In this document: positions 46,239 to 58,925 of the stretch, piece by piece | Position numbering within the stretch: the first letter of the stretch is position 1 | How the letters are laid out: each line of letters begins with the position of its first letter | NCBI GenBank assembly: GCA_023374045.1 | Contig: CM041779.1 | Coordinates: 267,602,131-267,666,130 of the forward strand | Source: Limonium bicolor | Taxonomy: Eukaryota; Streptophyta; Magnoliopsida; Caryophyllales; Plumbaginaceae | Direction of reading: 5' to 3' | Length of the DNA stretch: 64,000 bases | Made by a program: the position numbers and the translations under genes | The notes under the pieces: model-generated | What the model saw: the letters and a program-made list of their open reading frames with translations, nothing else | What the model was told of the DNA's origin: nothing | Database searches by the model: none

Positions 46239-48314
46239 ATGGGTTTTCCCCATTTGAAGAGATAATGGCACCAAAGTGAAGCTTGGAGTCTCCTCTTTCT
46301 TCTAAGGTAAAAATTTCCAAGAGAAAGTCATTCTTCCTTCATCTCGTGTATGTAATCAATTTTCACCATTTTGATACCTTATTTTCTCCTTGTTCTTGAG
46401 CTCCAAATTGACCCTTCAATGGTGGAGTAATTTCCTTCTTGATTCAAGGGTGAGAATCCCTCTTAAAAGCTTCAAAAGGTAAACCCTAACTTTGTGTTCT
46501 AGCCTTTGATTGAATTGAAATATTCCAAGGGTTTAGATAATTAATTGTGTATGTTTTGTGTTCTTGGATGTTGGGATGGAGTTTGGAAACTCCATACCCT
46601 CTTAACCGATTTTTGGAGGAGATGAGGAGCAAGAGGTGAATTAAGGAGACTTGTGAAATTAAGGTAAGAAAACTACCTTAAACCTTGTCTATAATTGTTT
46701 AAGTGTTTGGGATGGGTAAACAAATTAATGAACCCAAAATTGTGGATTTAAAAATCTATGTTGGAAATGTGTTTAATTGATTTTAGGGAGGTTTGTGAAT
46801 TAATGGTTGAATGGAGGGCCTTTGGAGCCAAATGTTTTGAGTTTGTGATTGATATTGTGGTTATGGAGTTTATGGTGATTATGTTGTCGTTGATGGGATT
46901 TGAGGAATTGTTATGTGCTGATAGGACCCTTATAAGGGTGTGGTTAGATTAGGATGGCAATGGTGAAAATTGGTGGATGTGGACATGTAAGGTTTATGGC
47001 GAGGTTATGGCAAAATTCTACTAGAAAATGAGTGTTTGAGGATGGCTTTGGATGATGGAATTTAGGTGTTCAATTGGGATGTTTAATGTCGAGTAGAGAG
47101 GAGTGTTGGCCTTGTAATGGTGGATGAATAATGTAGATAAGAGAGTGCAAGATTTATAGCAAAATGATTGCTTGATTCTCTAGTGGTGATGTTTTTGGAT
47201 GCTTTTGATGCGTCAAAACCCCGTGGAAATGTGTTTTCGATTGGCTAATATGCTACAATAAATTATGTATGTTTTGTGGGGGATTTGTGGCTTGGTTCTG
47301 GCTATTTTCCGTAATTGATTTTGCAGTTTTCGGTATGTCCTAACATGTGTCCGAACATTGAAGTTCGGACATCATACGTCGGAAGATTTTCAGAACTCTC
47401 GACTTATGTCCGAACATGCAAGGTCGGACGCATGTTCGGACCAACCTTTGTTTTTGCATAACTTTTTCGTTTCAACTCCGTTTTGAGTGCCGTTTGCGGC
47501 GTTGGATTCCTCTTTTCGAGTACTATCTGTTTTGACATGTTTTGGCATATGTTTATGTATATTTGGATTTTAAAATGACCGATAATCTTTTGAACTCCAT
47601 TTTTGTGTGCTTCAGCCTTCTAATGATGGGGGATTGGATGGTAATGGTTTGGATGATGTTTAGGCCTTGTTTGGTGACATGTAAAGGCCTTGAAATGTGT
47701 AAACAAGTGTTAGGTTTGATGTGAGAGTTGTGAACTTAAGATCACAAGAGTAAAATTAAGTATAACGGGATAACGGGGTTAACTATGGGCACATTAGGCG
47801 TTTAACAATTGTATTGCCCCGATGTTAATGGAAACAAATATAATATTACCAGTTGTTCAAAGAGTTTTCGAGGAACATGTGATGGGACGTTAGAGTGAAC
47901 CTTCGGTGACAGATATGGTTTTCTTGCAACCTGTGTCCTACCGGATTACACCGGCTTGTATGCCAATGTGTTTTTCTGTGTGTTTGCCACCTTGCAAGAT
48001 AAGCATGAAATGAGTTTATAGTAGTTCATTATTGTGGCGTAATTATTTCCGATACCGCTTAACCATAGTTATGTGTTAAATAATAGTTAACCGACCTTAG
48101 GTTCACATAAGAGATCGGTATTCGGAATAAACGTCCCAACCCATGGGCACGTTCTAACTACGGCTATCCGTGCGTTAGTGTATGTTGTGATTAAGTGTGA
48201 TGTATGTGACTTGTTTAATATGTTGTTGTTGTTGGATACTGTTATCCGTGTTGTTGAAATGGGATGTGATTTCCCTTATGTGTCTAACCGAGTTAATAAC
48301 GCTATATGATGTAT
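46239..48314 (+). repeat. LTR C, middle part
   Basis: It continues LTR C after element B. TGGGTTTTCCCCATTTGAAG matches LTR A near 6718 and 20480, followed by a TCTAAGGTAAA donor-like site (46302) and AAAAGGTAAACCCTAA (46475). It ends at the CACTA target TAT. The palindrome array is at 47335-47450. Open frames of 60-64 codons have no support. Confidence 0.8.
47335..47450. repeat. Palindrome array of LTR C
   Basis: Short array with ATGTCCGAACATG, AGTTCGGACAT and GCAAGGTCGGACGCATG words able to pair. It is the counterpart of LTR F's array. It is shorter and less regular than those in A and B. Confidence 0.65.
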
Positions 48315-48600
48315 CACTAGTAGAAAAAAGGCCTATTTCGGCGGTTCCAATGGGCCTATTTCGGCGGTTGTGAACCGCCGAAATGAGCACCGCCGAACTA
48401 GATGTACCTATCTCGGCGGTTCTTAGAGAACAACCGCCGAGATAGGCCCCTGGGATTGACCGATGGTGAGATTGACCATGGGTCTATCTCGGCGGTTGTT
48501 CTCTAAGAACCGCCGAGATAGACCATGGTCAATCTCACCATCGGTCAATCCCAGGGGCCTATCTCGGCGGTTGTTCTCTAAGAACCGCCGAGATAGGTAT
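48315..48600. repeat. CACTA left subterminal repeats and 200-base palindrome
   Basis: Copies of CCTATTTCGGCGGTT near 48332 and 48354 are followed by a perfect or near-perfect palindrome of about 200 bases (48402-48600). This is made of three successive 40-base hairpins with CTATCTCGGCGG arms and AGAGAACAA-type loops. In En/Spm elements subterminal motifs bind the TNPA protein. Open frames on both strands here are repeat translations. Confidence 0.85.
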
Positions 48601-48901
48601 ATTTTTTTTGTTTTTTTCCATCCCAGCTTATATATATATATATTCACCACATTTGTTCAATCAGACCTGTAATAATGCTTCATCCATACAGGGAGCTCCA
48701 GCACACATTTAAAAAGTTATAAAAGCTCCCAATTAATACCAACGACGCACCACAATTTGAGAGTTAACAAAACCAATGCAATTCACACTTTCATTACAAA
48801 TAAAAAACACCATACAATTCAAATCTACCATTACACCATCCACAAGTGTACAGAGTTACATTTACATACTCAAAAAAGTTCACAAAACATCTTCATGATC
48901 A

Positions 48902-51900
48902 TCAATTCATTAAACTTGTGCAGACGAACTCCGACCATTCCTCAAGCATCTCAACAATTTGAGCATCATCATACTGACCCTTTGAACACTTCTTCGTAAG
49001 CCTTGAAAAAAAATGAACATTAATCTAAAATGTACAAGTCTAACAACATGTAAAGAGCATAACTGAAACTTTCAAAGAATGTTACCATGTCTAACGAGTG
49101 CTCTGGTAAAAGGTTCGCCGCTCCTACTATGTCACTCATGAATCTCATGACATAGTATCCACATTCTGACCCCCAGGCTGCACCGGACACTATACAAACG
49201 CACATATTGACAGTTATAAACAAGTTTAAACATTATCACACAAATTTATCAATTAATAGAGTACCTTGACAGTGTTCCAAGGGATGTTACTCTTCATTGT
49301 TATACCCTGGAGTTAATGCAGCTCTCATGGAACTATATACATCAGCAATATATATAGTTTTAAGCATCAGTAGCAAGTTATGAAACAGTTAATGTTAAGT
49401 AAAATAATTGTTGTTTACGATAAAAATAATTACCCCAGTATTGCGGTGGAGATCTTCGGTCTCTTGGCACCCGTACCAAGTGAGTCAAATTGCAAGATTC
49501 GTGGGTGCTTACATCACCAGCACAAGCAAGACCAATGTCGACTGTCCACAAATTACACAATGTGTTGAAATCATTAAGCAACTAACACAAACTATATGTT
49601 TTAGATAATACTAAGAGAAATAGTCAAATATCATACCTGAATGATATGGCAGCATAATAAATGACTTGTTCGAACATTCAAGAGGGCATTCGTCATATAT
49701 TGCATAAGGCTTGCGGATCACTTGTCATCTGGACTTCACTGCACATAGCAGGACACAGGAATCCAAATCTTGATCTTCATAGACATTGATCGCCTTATCA
49801 TGCACCCACCTATGAGGCAATATCATTAGTCATTAACTTTTTATTCAAACATCTAATTCATCACCAATTAATGAATTCAAAATATAAAAGGTAGAAGTCA
49901 CTCACATGGCGGCCGACTTGATAATCGACACATTCAACCAATCCCTCCTGAAGCACTCCTCGAAGTCGGACATATACATCCCAAATCGATGTATATCTTC
50001 TCCTTGAACTATATAGTGAAATATCCGCTCGGGATCTTCCACAGAGGGAATCAATCAGGTGGTAGCAGCAACAACGAGGAATGCAGAATCTGCATATTAG
50101 TCGACAAGCCGGCCAATATTCTCTTCTCCACCAAAGCAGGTCTAAGCACAAAATTTGTGGATGCCTTTGATTGCACAGGTGTGGCAATTCTTTTTCCTTT
50201 GCCCTTATCAGTCTTCGGTGGGGTCATATCCTATGATATTAGTCTAATTAAGTATATGGATGCAAGGTGGTACACCAATAGTTTTATAGCAACGGTTAAG
50301 AGTAATACCTGCCCAGGGAGTCTGACCAATCGTGCAGGCCACTGCACTGTCGCAGTTTGTGCAGAACGCACGGTAGGTCTTTGTGGGATCGGCACCGGTA
50401 AACCGACGTCAGCATGCTCTGCAACAAATTCGTCAGAAGCACTCGTGCATGGTAATGTCGGAGTGGTTCACCGTGCACAATATCACTTGGACGAGAGGGG
50501 AAAAGTTTTCCCCATGCAACCATGACCTCTTCTACTCCAATTTGTAAAAACAGATGGCACTCAGTGGGTGCCTGAGTGTTATGTGGAACTTGTTTAGATA
50601 AAAATTGTGAATTCTTCTATGATGATATTAGTGATCAAGTGAAAAATCATAATCGTCATGTACTCAATTGAAATGTTAGTCTAACCTGTAGAGATGCATA
50701 GGGAAACGGATCAGCCGAGTGGACACTACTTCTCACTACCGGTGCACTCTGCTGCTGAATGGGTGACTGATCAACTGGTGGTCGAGAAACCTCTTGGCTT
50801 TCATGCTGCTGTGGCTGAATCCTTGATATAGCCTGAGCGATCCTCTCGTCGACGTTCTGAGTAATCCTCTGCTCCATCTCAGCCAACGCTCTCAGGTGCT
50901 CCTCGTAGCTAATCGACTGTCCCTGGCTGATTCTGGACCCGGGTGCGCCAAATGCCTGGCGGATACCAACGTGCCCACCAAACCCAATGGCACGACCTGG
51001 ATGATCCTTCTTACCAAGAGCGCGTGTAAGAGGATCATCATTCCTCTGTGAGGTCCAGGTGCCCTGGGTGAGCTGAGAGCTTAATTCACCCTAATATAAC
51101 ACACAAATACAGTTATTAGTTTAACATAAGTTCATATACAAAGGAAATGAACAGTTTGACTGAAAATGAAATGATATCACTTACCATTTGAGCAATAACT
51201 GCTCTCGTGGCTTCATCGTATTGAGGATTTTCGGGAGTAGAGTTCTTCGGAATGTGGCTTAACTCCCACACTTTCATTCTTCTGCCACTGGCATCCAATG
51301 AGCCATCCGTGGGCAGATATCCCTTTTGCTCCCATTCTGGTACCCTTTGAGCAATACTTTTTCCACCTAAGTGGTGAGGGTACAGATTCTTCTTAGCATT
51401 TGCTTGTTGTTTCGCACGGAGAGCCTGCATAAATTAATGGGATCATGTTAAGTGAAATTGAACACAAAAAAACATAAGAAATTAAGATTAATTTATGTAT
51501 GTATGACAATAAAGTGCACCTGGAACTCCGGTGTGTGACGCCTCTCAACAAATTGTAGCCATTGCTCTTCTGTTATGCCCTCGTAAACCTCCCATGGTGG
51601 TCTCTCACCGTCTCCACCATGATCTGGATCATCTGGATCTTCTGGAGTAGGCATCTTGTAGATGAACTTGTCAGCCAACTTATTCTTGTGGTCCCGGAAC
51701 TGTTTCGACATCGCTGATAGCACATCCTTTTTAAGTGCGGGATCCACGGAGAAACGAGACTACGTACATGATCATTCAGTTAGTAAAGTAAACATAAATG
51801 TTCTATTATTTCACAAAAGATCATAGTAATAATGTAGAGATTTACCTGAAGACGCTGAAACATAGTATCCTTCAATGATTGAGGCACTTGCTTCCAGTTG

Positions 51901-52244
51901 TGGTTTATGTTGCAATATGACTTCACCAAATGGCTACCGTAAGCGGTGAAGTCATTCTTCCAATTTCCATGGGGTTGGTTGAACTGATTGAAGTCACCGG
52001 TTTTGTAGGAGGGCCCTTGTTAGCCTTCAGCCCACGTGTGTGCACCTCTCTTCTTTGCTTCTTCGCCTCTGGGACAACGACTCCCTTTCTGCTGTGAAGG
52101 GCCAGCCTCAGTCTCGTGTACTGCTAACTGGTCCTTCTTCTTCTTTCCTCCTTGTGACCCGCTTACTTGGTCTATTCTGCTGTGGCTCAGGTTCTCCAGT
52201 CGAGATAAGCCGTCCAATGGGGTCATCATAGGGTGATCATCCAC
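48902..52244 (-). pseudogene. Transposase_24 (TNPA-like) and Ulp1 protease gene, broken
   Basis: A multi-exon minus-strand gene. The first recognisable exon starts MDDHPMM (52244) after an intron ending TTTGCAG. Then GPSYKTGDFNQF and NDFTAYGSHLVKSYC (about 51840-52020), FRDHKNKLADKF (about 51660-51690), RHTPEF, and LTRALGKKDHPGRAIGFGG (about 50970-51030) match the plant Transposase_24 family. A bridging part includes MVAWGKLFPSRPSDIVHG (50523) and VQWPARLVRLPG (about 50320). The C-terminal part keeps Ulp1/C48 cysteine-protease marks: HWS near 49545, FDSLGTGAKRPKI (about 49460-49500) and SECGYYVMRFMSDIV (about 49130-49175), ending with MLEEWSEFV and a stop at 48902. Frameshifts near 52040, 49530 and 49180 break it. 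Ulp1 enzymes remove SUMO; the role in transposons is unknown. Confidence 0.75.
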
Positions 52245-52380
52245 TGCAAAAAAAAATCATAAAGCATTTTCATCAGTTAAACTCATAACATAAATACTAT
52301 GATGCATAACAATAACAGTTAAGATGATATTACAGTCTACATTCTACTAACAACATTACCTGACACTACAAAAACATAAA

Positions 52381-55300
52381 TCATTTCATATTTTCTACCC
52401 AAACACCCTCATCATGGTCTGATCGTGCGTAGAGCAAATCGTTTTCGGTATCATCAATCGAATCCGGTAATCCAGTAGGAAACAAGGATGTTTCCTCTAC
52501 AGTCCCATTTTCATCGTTATCCTCATTTTCATTTTCATTACAACCGGCCTTCTTCCTGGAAGAACAACAGACCATCTGCAGTCTTTCGGATCCTCAACAT
52601 ACCACACTTGCTCGCAATCCTTTCCCAGAACAAATTGATCATCATTATAACCGTGTAACCGTGAAAGATCAACCATGGTAAGCCCTCCATCATTTTGGTA
52701 CCCGCGTCGGTTGTCCACCCACTTGCACCGGAACAACAGAAAGGAATCAATGTCATAGTCTAGTTCCCAGATGTCCTCGATGACACCATAATACCAATTA
52801 CTAACTGGTTGAGATCGGTTACCGCTGTGGTACTCAGTGGCAGCAGCTTCAATTTTTACCCCACTATTCTGGTTTATCGATTTGGCATCTTGGCGTGCAG
52901 TGTAGTATGTATACCCACTAATATCATACCCCTCAAAAGATGTAATATTAGTTTCAGGTCCGATTGCCAAACATCTGATCTCTTCGCTTACAGCTTCTGG
53001 ATCTGATGATGCTAATGTCAACACATGATCTTTGAACCATTGGATAAAAACTCGGTTTTGTTCTTTTGTCAGCCAAATGTGGTTTTTCAAAGGATTTTGA
53101 TGCCTTAACTCAACCATATGGGTTTCCAAATAAGGTTCAACAACCTCAAGATGTTGTAAGACAAACAAATGTGCTTGATGAATAAGTAGACGCGAAACTT
53201 GCACGATCTTTCTACCAATAACACCTTTACCCTTAAACCTGCCATAGTGTCGTGGTTTTGGGATACCAATAGACTCTGCCTCACTCAAATAATCGGTCAC
53301 AAACTCCGTGACTTCCTCAGTCACTGTTGCTTCAACAATGCTCCCCTCTGGTCGATACCTATTCTTCATTCTACTTTTCAGAATACCCATGTACCGTTCA
53401 AAAGGGTACATGTACCGTAAGTATACCGGACCACAGAACTGTATCTCTCGAACGATGTGCACAATTAGATGTACCATTATATCAAAGAAAGATGGTGGGA
53501 AATACATCTCAAGTTGACATAATGTGATAACAATTTCACGTTGTAGATCATCTAGAGAGGTTACGTCAATTGCCTTGGAGCAACAGCGTTGAAAAAGAAA
53601 CATAACCGAGTTAAAGCATTTCTGACATCAGATGGCAATATCCCTCGAATTGCGACCGGAAGAAGATGTAACATCAGTACATGATAATCGTGAGATTTCA
53701 TGCCTAAAAGTTTTAAATCCTTCATCGATACAATGTTCTTCCAGTTTGAAGAGTACCCAGACGGTACTTTTACCGAGTACAGACATTTGCAGAAACTAAT
53801 CTTTTCAGCCTTTGAGAGCGTGTAGCATGCAGGAGGTAGGTAGATTCGTTTCCCATTCTCTTGTGGGTGTAACTCCTTTCGTATACCCATGGTTTGCATG
53901 TCCTTTCTGATTTTCAATCCGTCTTTTGTTTTGCCGGGTATATTGAGTAAAGTCCCACTCACTGCCTCACCAACGTTCTTCACAATGTGCATGATGTCTA
54001 AGCAGTGCCTCACAGAAAGATGACGCCAATAAGGTAGTTCCCAAAAGATAGAACACTTTTTCCAAATGTTTTTCGCCGGTTTTGATGTGTTTCCAAATAC
54101 ATTTACAATGTCCTTAACCTTTTCGTACACTTCCTCAGAGGTCAGAGGTAGACGGGCCACACGAGTTTCGGCTTGACCATTGAACAACTTTCTCTTCGTT
54201 ACTCGATAAGGGTGATCTTCGGGGAGAAGACGTCGATGACACATATAAACATTCTTCCCACAATGTTTTAAACGGTCCGAACAAGTGTCTTCCTCGCATA
54301 TGGGACATGCAAATGTTCCTTTAACCGTGTAACCGGACAAGTTCCCATACGCAGGGAAGTCATTGACGGACGGTACAGAACAACAAAGCCTTGAGCGTGA
54401 AATTCTCTCTTGCATAAGCATCATATACCACGGTCCCCTCATTCCACAATAGCTTCAGATCGTCGATCAGAGGGGCAAGGTACACATCAATGCTATTACC
54501 TGGCTGCTTGGGACCAGATATCAGGAGCGATAACATGATGTACTTTCGTTTCATACACAACCATGAGGGCAAATTGTAGATCACTAGCAGAACAGGCCAT
54601 GTACTGTGTTGACTACTCAATGTGCCGTACGGGTTCATTCCATCAGTACATAACCCAAGCCTCAGATTCCTATCTTCATGTCCGAAATGTTCTTTGAACC
54701 GTCTATTGATGTTTCTCCACTGAGGCCCATCTGCTGGATGTCTTAGTTTCTCATCACTCTTTCTACCCTCCGCATGCCATCGTAAGTTCTTTGCATCTTT
54801 CGGATTCGCAAACAACCGTTTGAATCTGGGTATAATCGGCAAATACCAAACAAGTTTTGCTGGAGGGCTTTTTTTCTGAACGGAGGAGTACTCACCATCT
54901 TTATGCTTATACCGGGACAACGAACATTTCGGGCAATTGTCCAGATGTTCGTATTCACCCCTGTACAACACACAGTTGTTTGGACACGCGTGAATTTTTT
55001 TGTACTCTACTCCCATTGGACACACCCATTTCTTTGCCTCATACGTGGTCGTAGGGAGACCGTTCTCATCCGGTAGCATATCATGAATCAGCTCGAGGAA
55101 TGCCGTGAAACCTTTGTCACTCAATCCATATCTTCCCTTCAGGTTGAACAAATTCAATATAGCTGTCAATTTCGTGTACTTAGTGCAAGTAGGATACAAC
55201 GCCGTTTTGGATGCGTCCAACAACCTTTGATACTCATCCGGTCGGTCGACAAAGTTATCCTCAACGTTACCAAGCATCTCGTCAATTTGTTCATCATGAT

Positions 55301-55685
55301 AAGTCGACTCACTGTCAACATTGACTCCGGAAGCGCTTGGGAGTTCTGACTCGTTAGTAGTATCGAATGTCTGCTCGGTTCTTGAGTTACACCGATCGTG
55401 ACTGTAGGAAGATGAAGCATTATCTTCAACACGTTCTCCATGAAAAATCCATTTTGTATAATGTGGCATGAAACCACGGGTCTTCACATGGAGTTGTACG
55501 AGGTTGATGCTTGAATAATGTCTAACCACACCACAATCAACACAAGGACATGGAATTTTCTCCGCCTTTGTCCTGTCCTTGTGTTGCACTGCAGCTTTGC
55601 AAAACTCTTTCAGCATTTTGTCAAAATGTTCGCCTCTATCACCATACATCCAGTCACGCTCCATACTACATGTGCAACAGATCAC
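52381..55685 (-). pseudogene. CACTA TNP2-type transposase (TNPD), frameshifted
   Basis: This is the transposase that would cut at the CACTA ends. Domains in order from the N-terminus: transposase-associated domain (ERDWMYGDRGEHF, IPCPCVDCG, HVKTRGFMPHY, near 55420-55660), the Transposase_21/TNP2 core (CPNNCVLYRGEY, DGMNPYG, NLPSWLCMKRKY, NDFPAYGNLSGYTVKGTFAC), DUF4218 (LCQLEMYFPPSFFD, YMYPFERYMG), and DUF4216 (YYGVIEDIWELDY, WVDNRRG). The probable start is the ATG at 55664 (MERDWMYG), after an AG that looks like a splice acceptor; the open frame extends to 55685. Three frame changes break it: a 4-base tandem duplication near 54367, a one-base loss near 53590 and another shift near 52555. Length is typical of the family. 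Confidence 0.85.
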
Positions 55686-58349
55686 AGGTGTGAGTTAGAT
55701 CCTTTGTAGAATATGGCCTGTATTAAGTTGCACATGTTTATTTCTAATGGAGCATGACTGGGATGATTGTCAATTAGTCTAGCCTAACTCTAAGGTTGCA
55801 AACACAAAATAAACTACCATTTTAAATTTAAGAAATTGTTGCACTTCTAAAACAGAAACCGGTGTTTAAAACAATATTACGAATACTTTTTCTACAAAAA
55901 ATTTGGCATGACCTTTGCATAATTGTACACATCCCGTGCTTATTATTCAGCACTCACCAAAGTCATCACAACCACAAACATTCCAACAATGGCAGCAACC
56001 AACAATTAAAATAAATCAATTCTTTACTAGCTAACTGAAAACCAATTGCAAATTCAGATCATCAAATCAACGCTTTCAATTCTCCACTGTATAAGTTCAA
56101 ACCGGTTTAGAGATTAACAAAGAATCGAGAGTTAGAATACGTACTTGTTTTTTAAGGATTTATGGACAGGGGAGACTGGTGCCTGAGAGGTAGGCTTCTG
56201 TGCGAGAGATGCAGCAATACCACTTCTGATATGTCTCTGCAAGGGAGCAACAAAAAATAAATTAAAAAAGAAATGCATCAACAAATAGGGAATGAAGCTA
56301 AATTATGTACTAGCACTTATATTTAAATACATAATTGCATTTATTAAACAAAAAATAAGGTTTAGTTACTTACTTGTGCACAGAGGAGGAAAGAGAAACA
56401 GTAATGGAAGAAGGCGGGAAACAAGAGAGGTGATTCACGGACTTGAATGTAGTGAGACCTGATAAAAAAATTAGATATTGTTAGACATATACACATACAT
56501 CAAACAATATTAATTACGAAGAGATTTAAAAAAAAACGGCATGACTTTTGCATAATTTTACCTATCCCATGCTTATTATTAAGCATTCACCAACCATTCA
56601 TCAACACAAATTTCCATCACAAATCAAACTAATACCAACTTTATCCATCAAACCAAATTTTAATAATTTGTGGAAATCAAATACAAAGTAAAATAAAGAC
56701 ACAACTATGCCTATTATTAAGCATTCACCAATTATTCAACAACACAAATTTCAATCATAAACCAAACTAATATATACCAAATTCATTCATCAAACGAAAT
56801 TCCAATAATTTGTGGAAATCAAATACAAAGTACAAAAGAGAAAAATGATAAGTTAGATTATATTACCGGTTCGAAAATGAATTGCTCTCCGCTCCGCTTT
56901 CAATCTACCATCAAATGGTAAAGAAGCTCCTTAAGTATTTATCTGTAGAGACACAAAAGAGAAAAATGATAAGTTAGATTATATTACAGTGAGTGAAGAG
57001 AATGAAGAGAATGAAGAGTTAAATTAAAAAAAAATACCGGTTCATAAATGAATTGTTTTCAGCCCCTCTTCTCAATCGGGCGTGCGAGACTTGTGTAGCA
57101 ACACCAATCTCTACAGAGGCAACGCATAAAGATTGAACAACATTCAGATCAATTAGAATAATTTTATATTAAACTTAACGACTATACAATACTCATATAT
57201 ATATATATATAATATATATAAATACATTCTCACACCTCTACTTCAAACCGCTACTAAAACGGCTAATACCTCACCTACTACAATATTTTTCTACTATGAC
57301 TGCTTGTTCACGCTCTTATTCAATTATACACTACGAAACGTTCTACACTTACATTACATCTTTCATGTGCTGCACATATAATTGTTTACCACTTAACACT
57401 TCACAGAAATCAACTTAACGCATACATACGAAATTTTCACCCCCTACACACACTTGTCTATTACTACGCTAACACTTTTACTACGCATTTAACTTCTTAC
57501 ACTACTTCAGGGTCTTCCACTCTTTTTTACTAGCACTTTTTCTACTTATCATTTCTACACTTTTTTACTACTTTTATCTACTATAATCATCATTCTGCTC
57601 ACTCATTACTTTATACACTCTTTCTTCTTTACTATTTCTTTCTTCTAAACTCACTACAAAATTTGATTATTTTTACTTTGCGTTTACAACTTTCATATTC
57701 ACTTGCTCACACAAGCTACTACTTTCAACACATACACACACGCATTCTTCACTTCACCTACTATTACAGACAACTAATAACTAACTTTTTATCTTTGTAT
57801 TTCACTTATCGTCATATACACAAATAACACAATAATATTTTATACTATGACACAACCAGACATCATACTACACGCGACACATCTATAATCATTACTCGTT
57901 GCTAATTTAATATCATGTTTTCATTGCACTGTACATATACATTTCATAACACTTTCTCTAATTCTCCACACACGCAATACTTTTAAATATATAAGAAACA
58001 AACTACTCATACTTAATGCTCATCTTAATTAACAACATATCTTTTACTCGCAATCACTATACTTATATTTATTGCACATATTACAACACTCATTCATACG
58101 TTTATAAGCATAATAAATCTAGCCCAAATAGCTAACCTAACTATACTTAAAAGAAGGGCCAAAAACAGCACAAAAATTCACTCGGACATTTCGTCGAACA
58201 CCTTGTGTGCATACATAAATTTAATAGTTTAACAACCAAATCTTGCAAAGATTTCACACACACAAAATATCATCATCCACAATCACAATGTGACAAATCT
58301 ATCAATTTAACAAAACATTAACAATTAAATAAACAAAATGACAAAGTTA
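55686..58349 (-). other. CACTA non-coding leader or intron region
   Basis: 2.7 kb with no coding frame upstream of the transposase. Contents: a tandem duplication of about 125 bases (56560-56835; CTTATTATTAAGCATTCACC and ATAATTTGTGGAAATCAAAT occur in each copy) with a third diverged trace near 55940; a duplicated GAGAAAAATGATAAGTTAGA segment (56840 and 56955); an (AT)n run (57198-57222); and a stretch of about 900 bases (57230-58140) very poor in G on the plus strand. It is most simply a long first intron of the minus-strand gene. Confidence 0.55.
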
Positions 58350-58560
58350 GGGTTGCTCACCTGTTCGCCTCTGTTTGCTGGCGGATGAGGGCGGCACCAC
58401 CGACGTCCCGAAGGCGGCGACAGGCGAGGAGGAGGAGGAGGCGGCGGGCGGGCGGAGGAGGCTGGAGGCGCGGTGGTGGTGGCGTCGGGGTCCAATCGCC
58501 GCGGAGAACAGAGATGAGAAGAGGGGTTAATTAAATCGTAACGTATTGTGTTTCGAATCG
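58350..58560 (-). promoter_or_regulatory. GC-rich first exon or leader of the CACTA genes
   Basis: A GC-rich island rich in GGCGG and GAGGAGG (plus strand) in AT-rich surroundings. On the minus strand it ends GAACAG|GTGAGC near 58362, a good splice donor, which fits a leader exon spliced to the transposase. It lies just inside the right subterminal repeats, where En/Spm promoters lie. Whether it is translated is unclear. Confidence 0.5.
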
Positions 58561-58579
58561 GGCTTGGGGGTTAATTAAG

Positions 58580-58925
58580 AGACCTATTTCGGCGGTTCTT
58601 TGTTAGAAACGAACCGAAATAGGCTTTTTAATTAAAAAATTAAGCAACCTATTTCGGCGGTTCTAACAAAGAAACCGCCGAAATAGGTCCTTAATTTATA
58701 TTATAAAAAAAAAGAGACCTATTCGGCGGTTTCTGTAAGGAACCGCCGAAATAGGTCTCTTATTTTTATAATAATAAAATATGGCCTATTTCGGCGGTTC
58801 ATATCCAGGAACCGCCGAAATAGACCCCTACTTTACAGAGCTATACATCTCGGGCTCCTATTTCGGCGGTTTTATCTACAACCGCCGAAATAGGGGCGCC
58901 GAAATAGACGTTTTTTGTATTAGTG
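58580..58925. repeat. CACTA right subterminal repeats
   Basis: About ten copies of CCTATTTCGGCGGTT in alternating orientation, paired as hairpins separated by 5-15 bases, then the terminal repeat. All copies keep TATTTCG, unlike the inner left-end copies, which have TATCTCG. Some copies have small losses (CTATTCGG near 58715; a gap in GAACCGAAATAGG near 58610). Confidence 0.85.

Larger units (their letters stand above)
48315..58925 (-). mobile_element. CACTA (En/Spm-type) transposon, 10.6 kb
   Basis: Begins CACTAGTAGAAAAAAGGCC and ends with the complement of CACTAATACAAAAAACG, flanked by a 3-bp duplication TAT (48312-48314, 58926-58928), as expected for CACTA elements. Both ends carry many copies of CTATTTCGGCGGTT in both orientations. 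Genes read leftwards: a TNP2-type transposase (52381-55685) and a Transposase_24/Ulp1 gene (48902-52244), with a GC-rich leader near the right end. All coding parts have frameshifts, so this copy probably moves only with help. Confidence 0.93.

Noticed and set aside
48423..48672. Opposed small frames with repeated RRDRP-type peptides
   Set aside because: Translations of the CACTA subterminal hairpins.
57198..57222. (AT)n run as an origin or matrix attachment site
   Set aside because: A simple repeat alone does not support either function.
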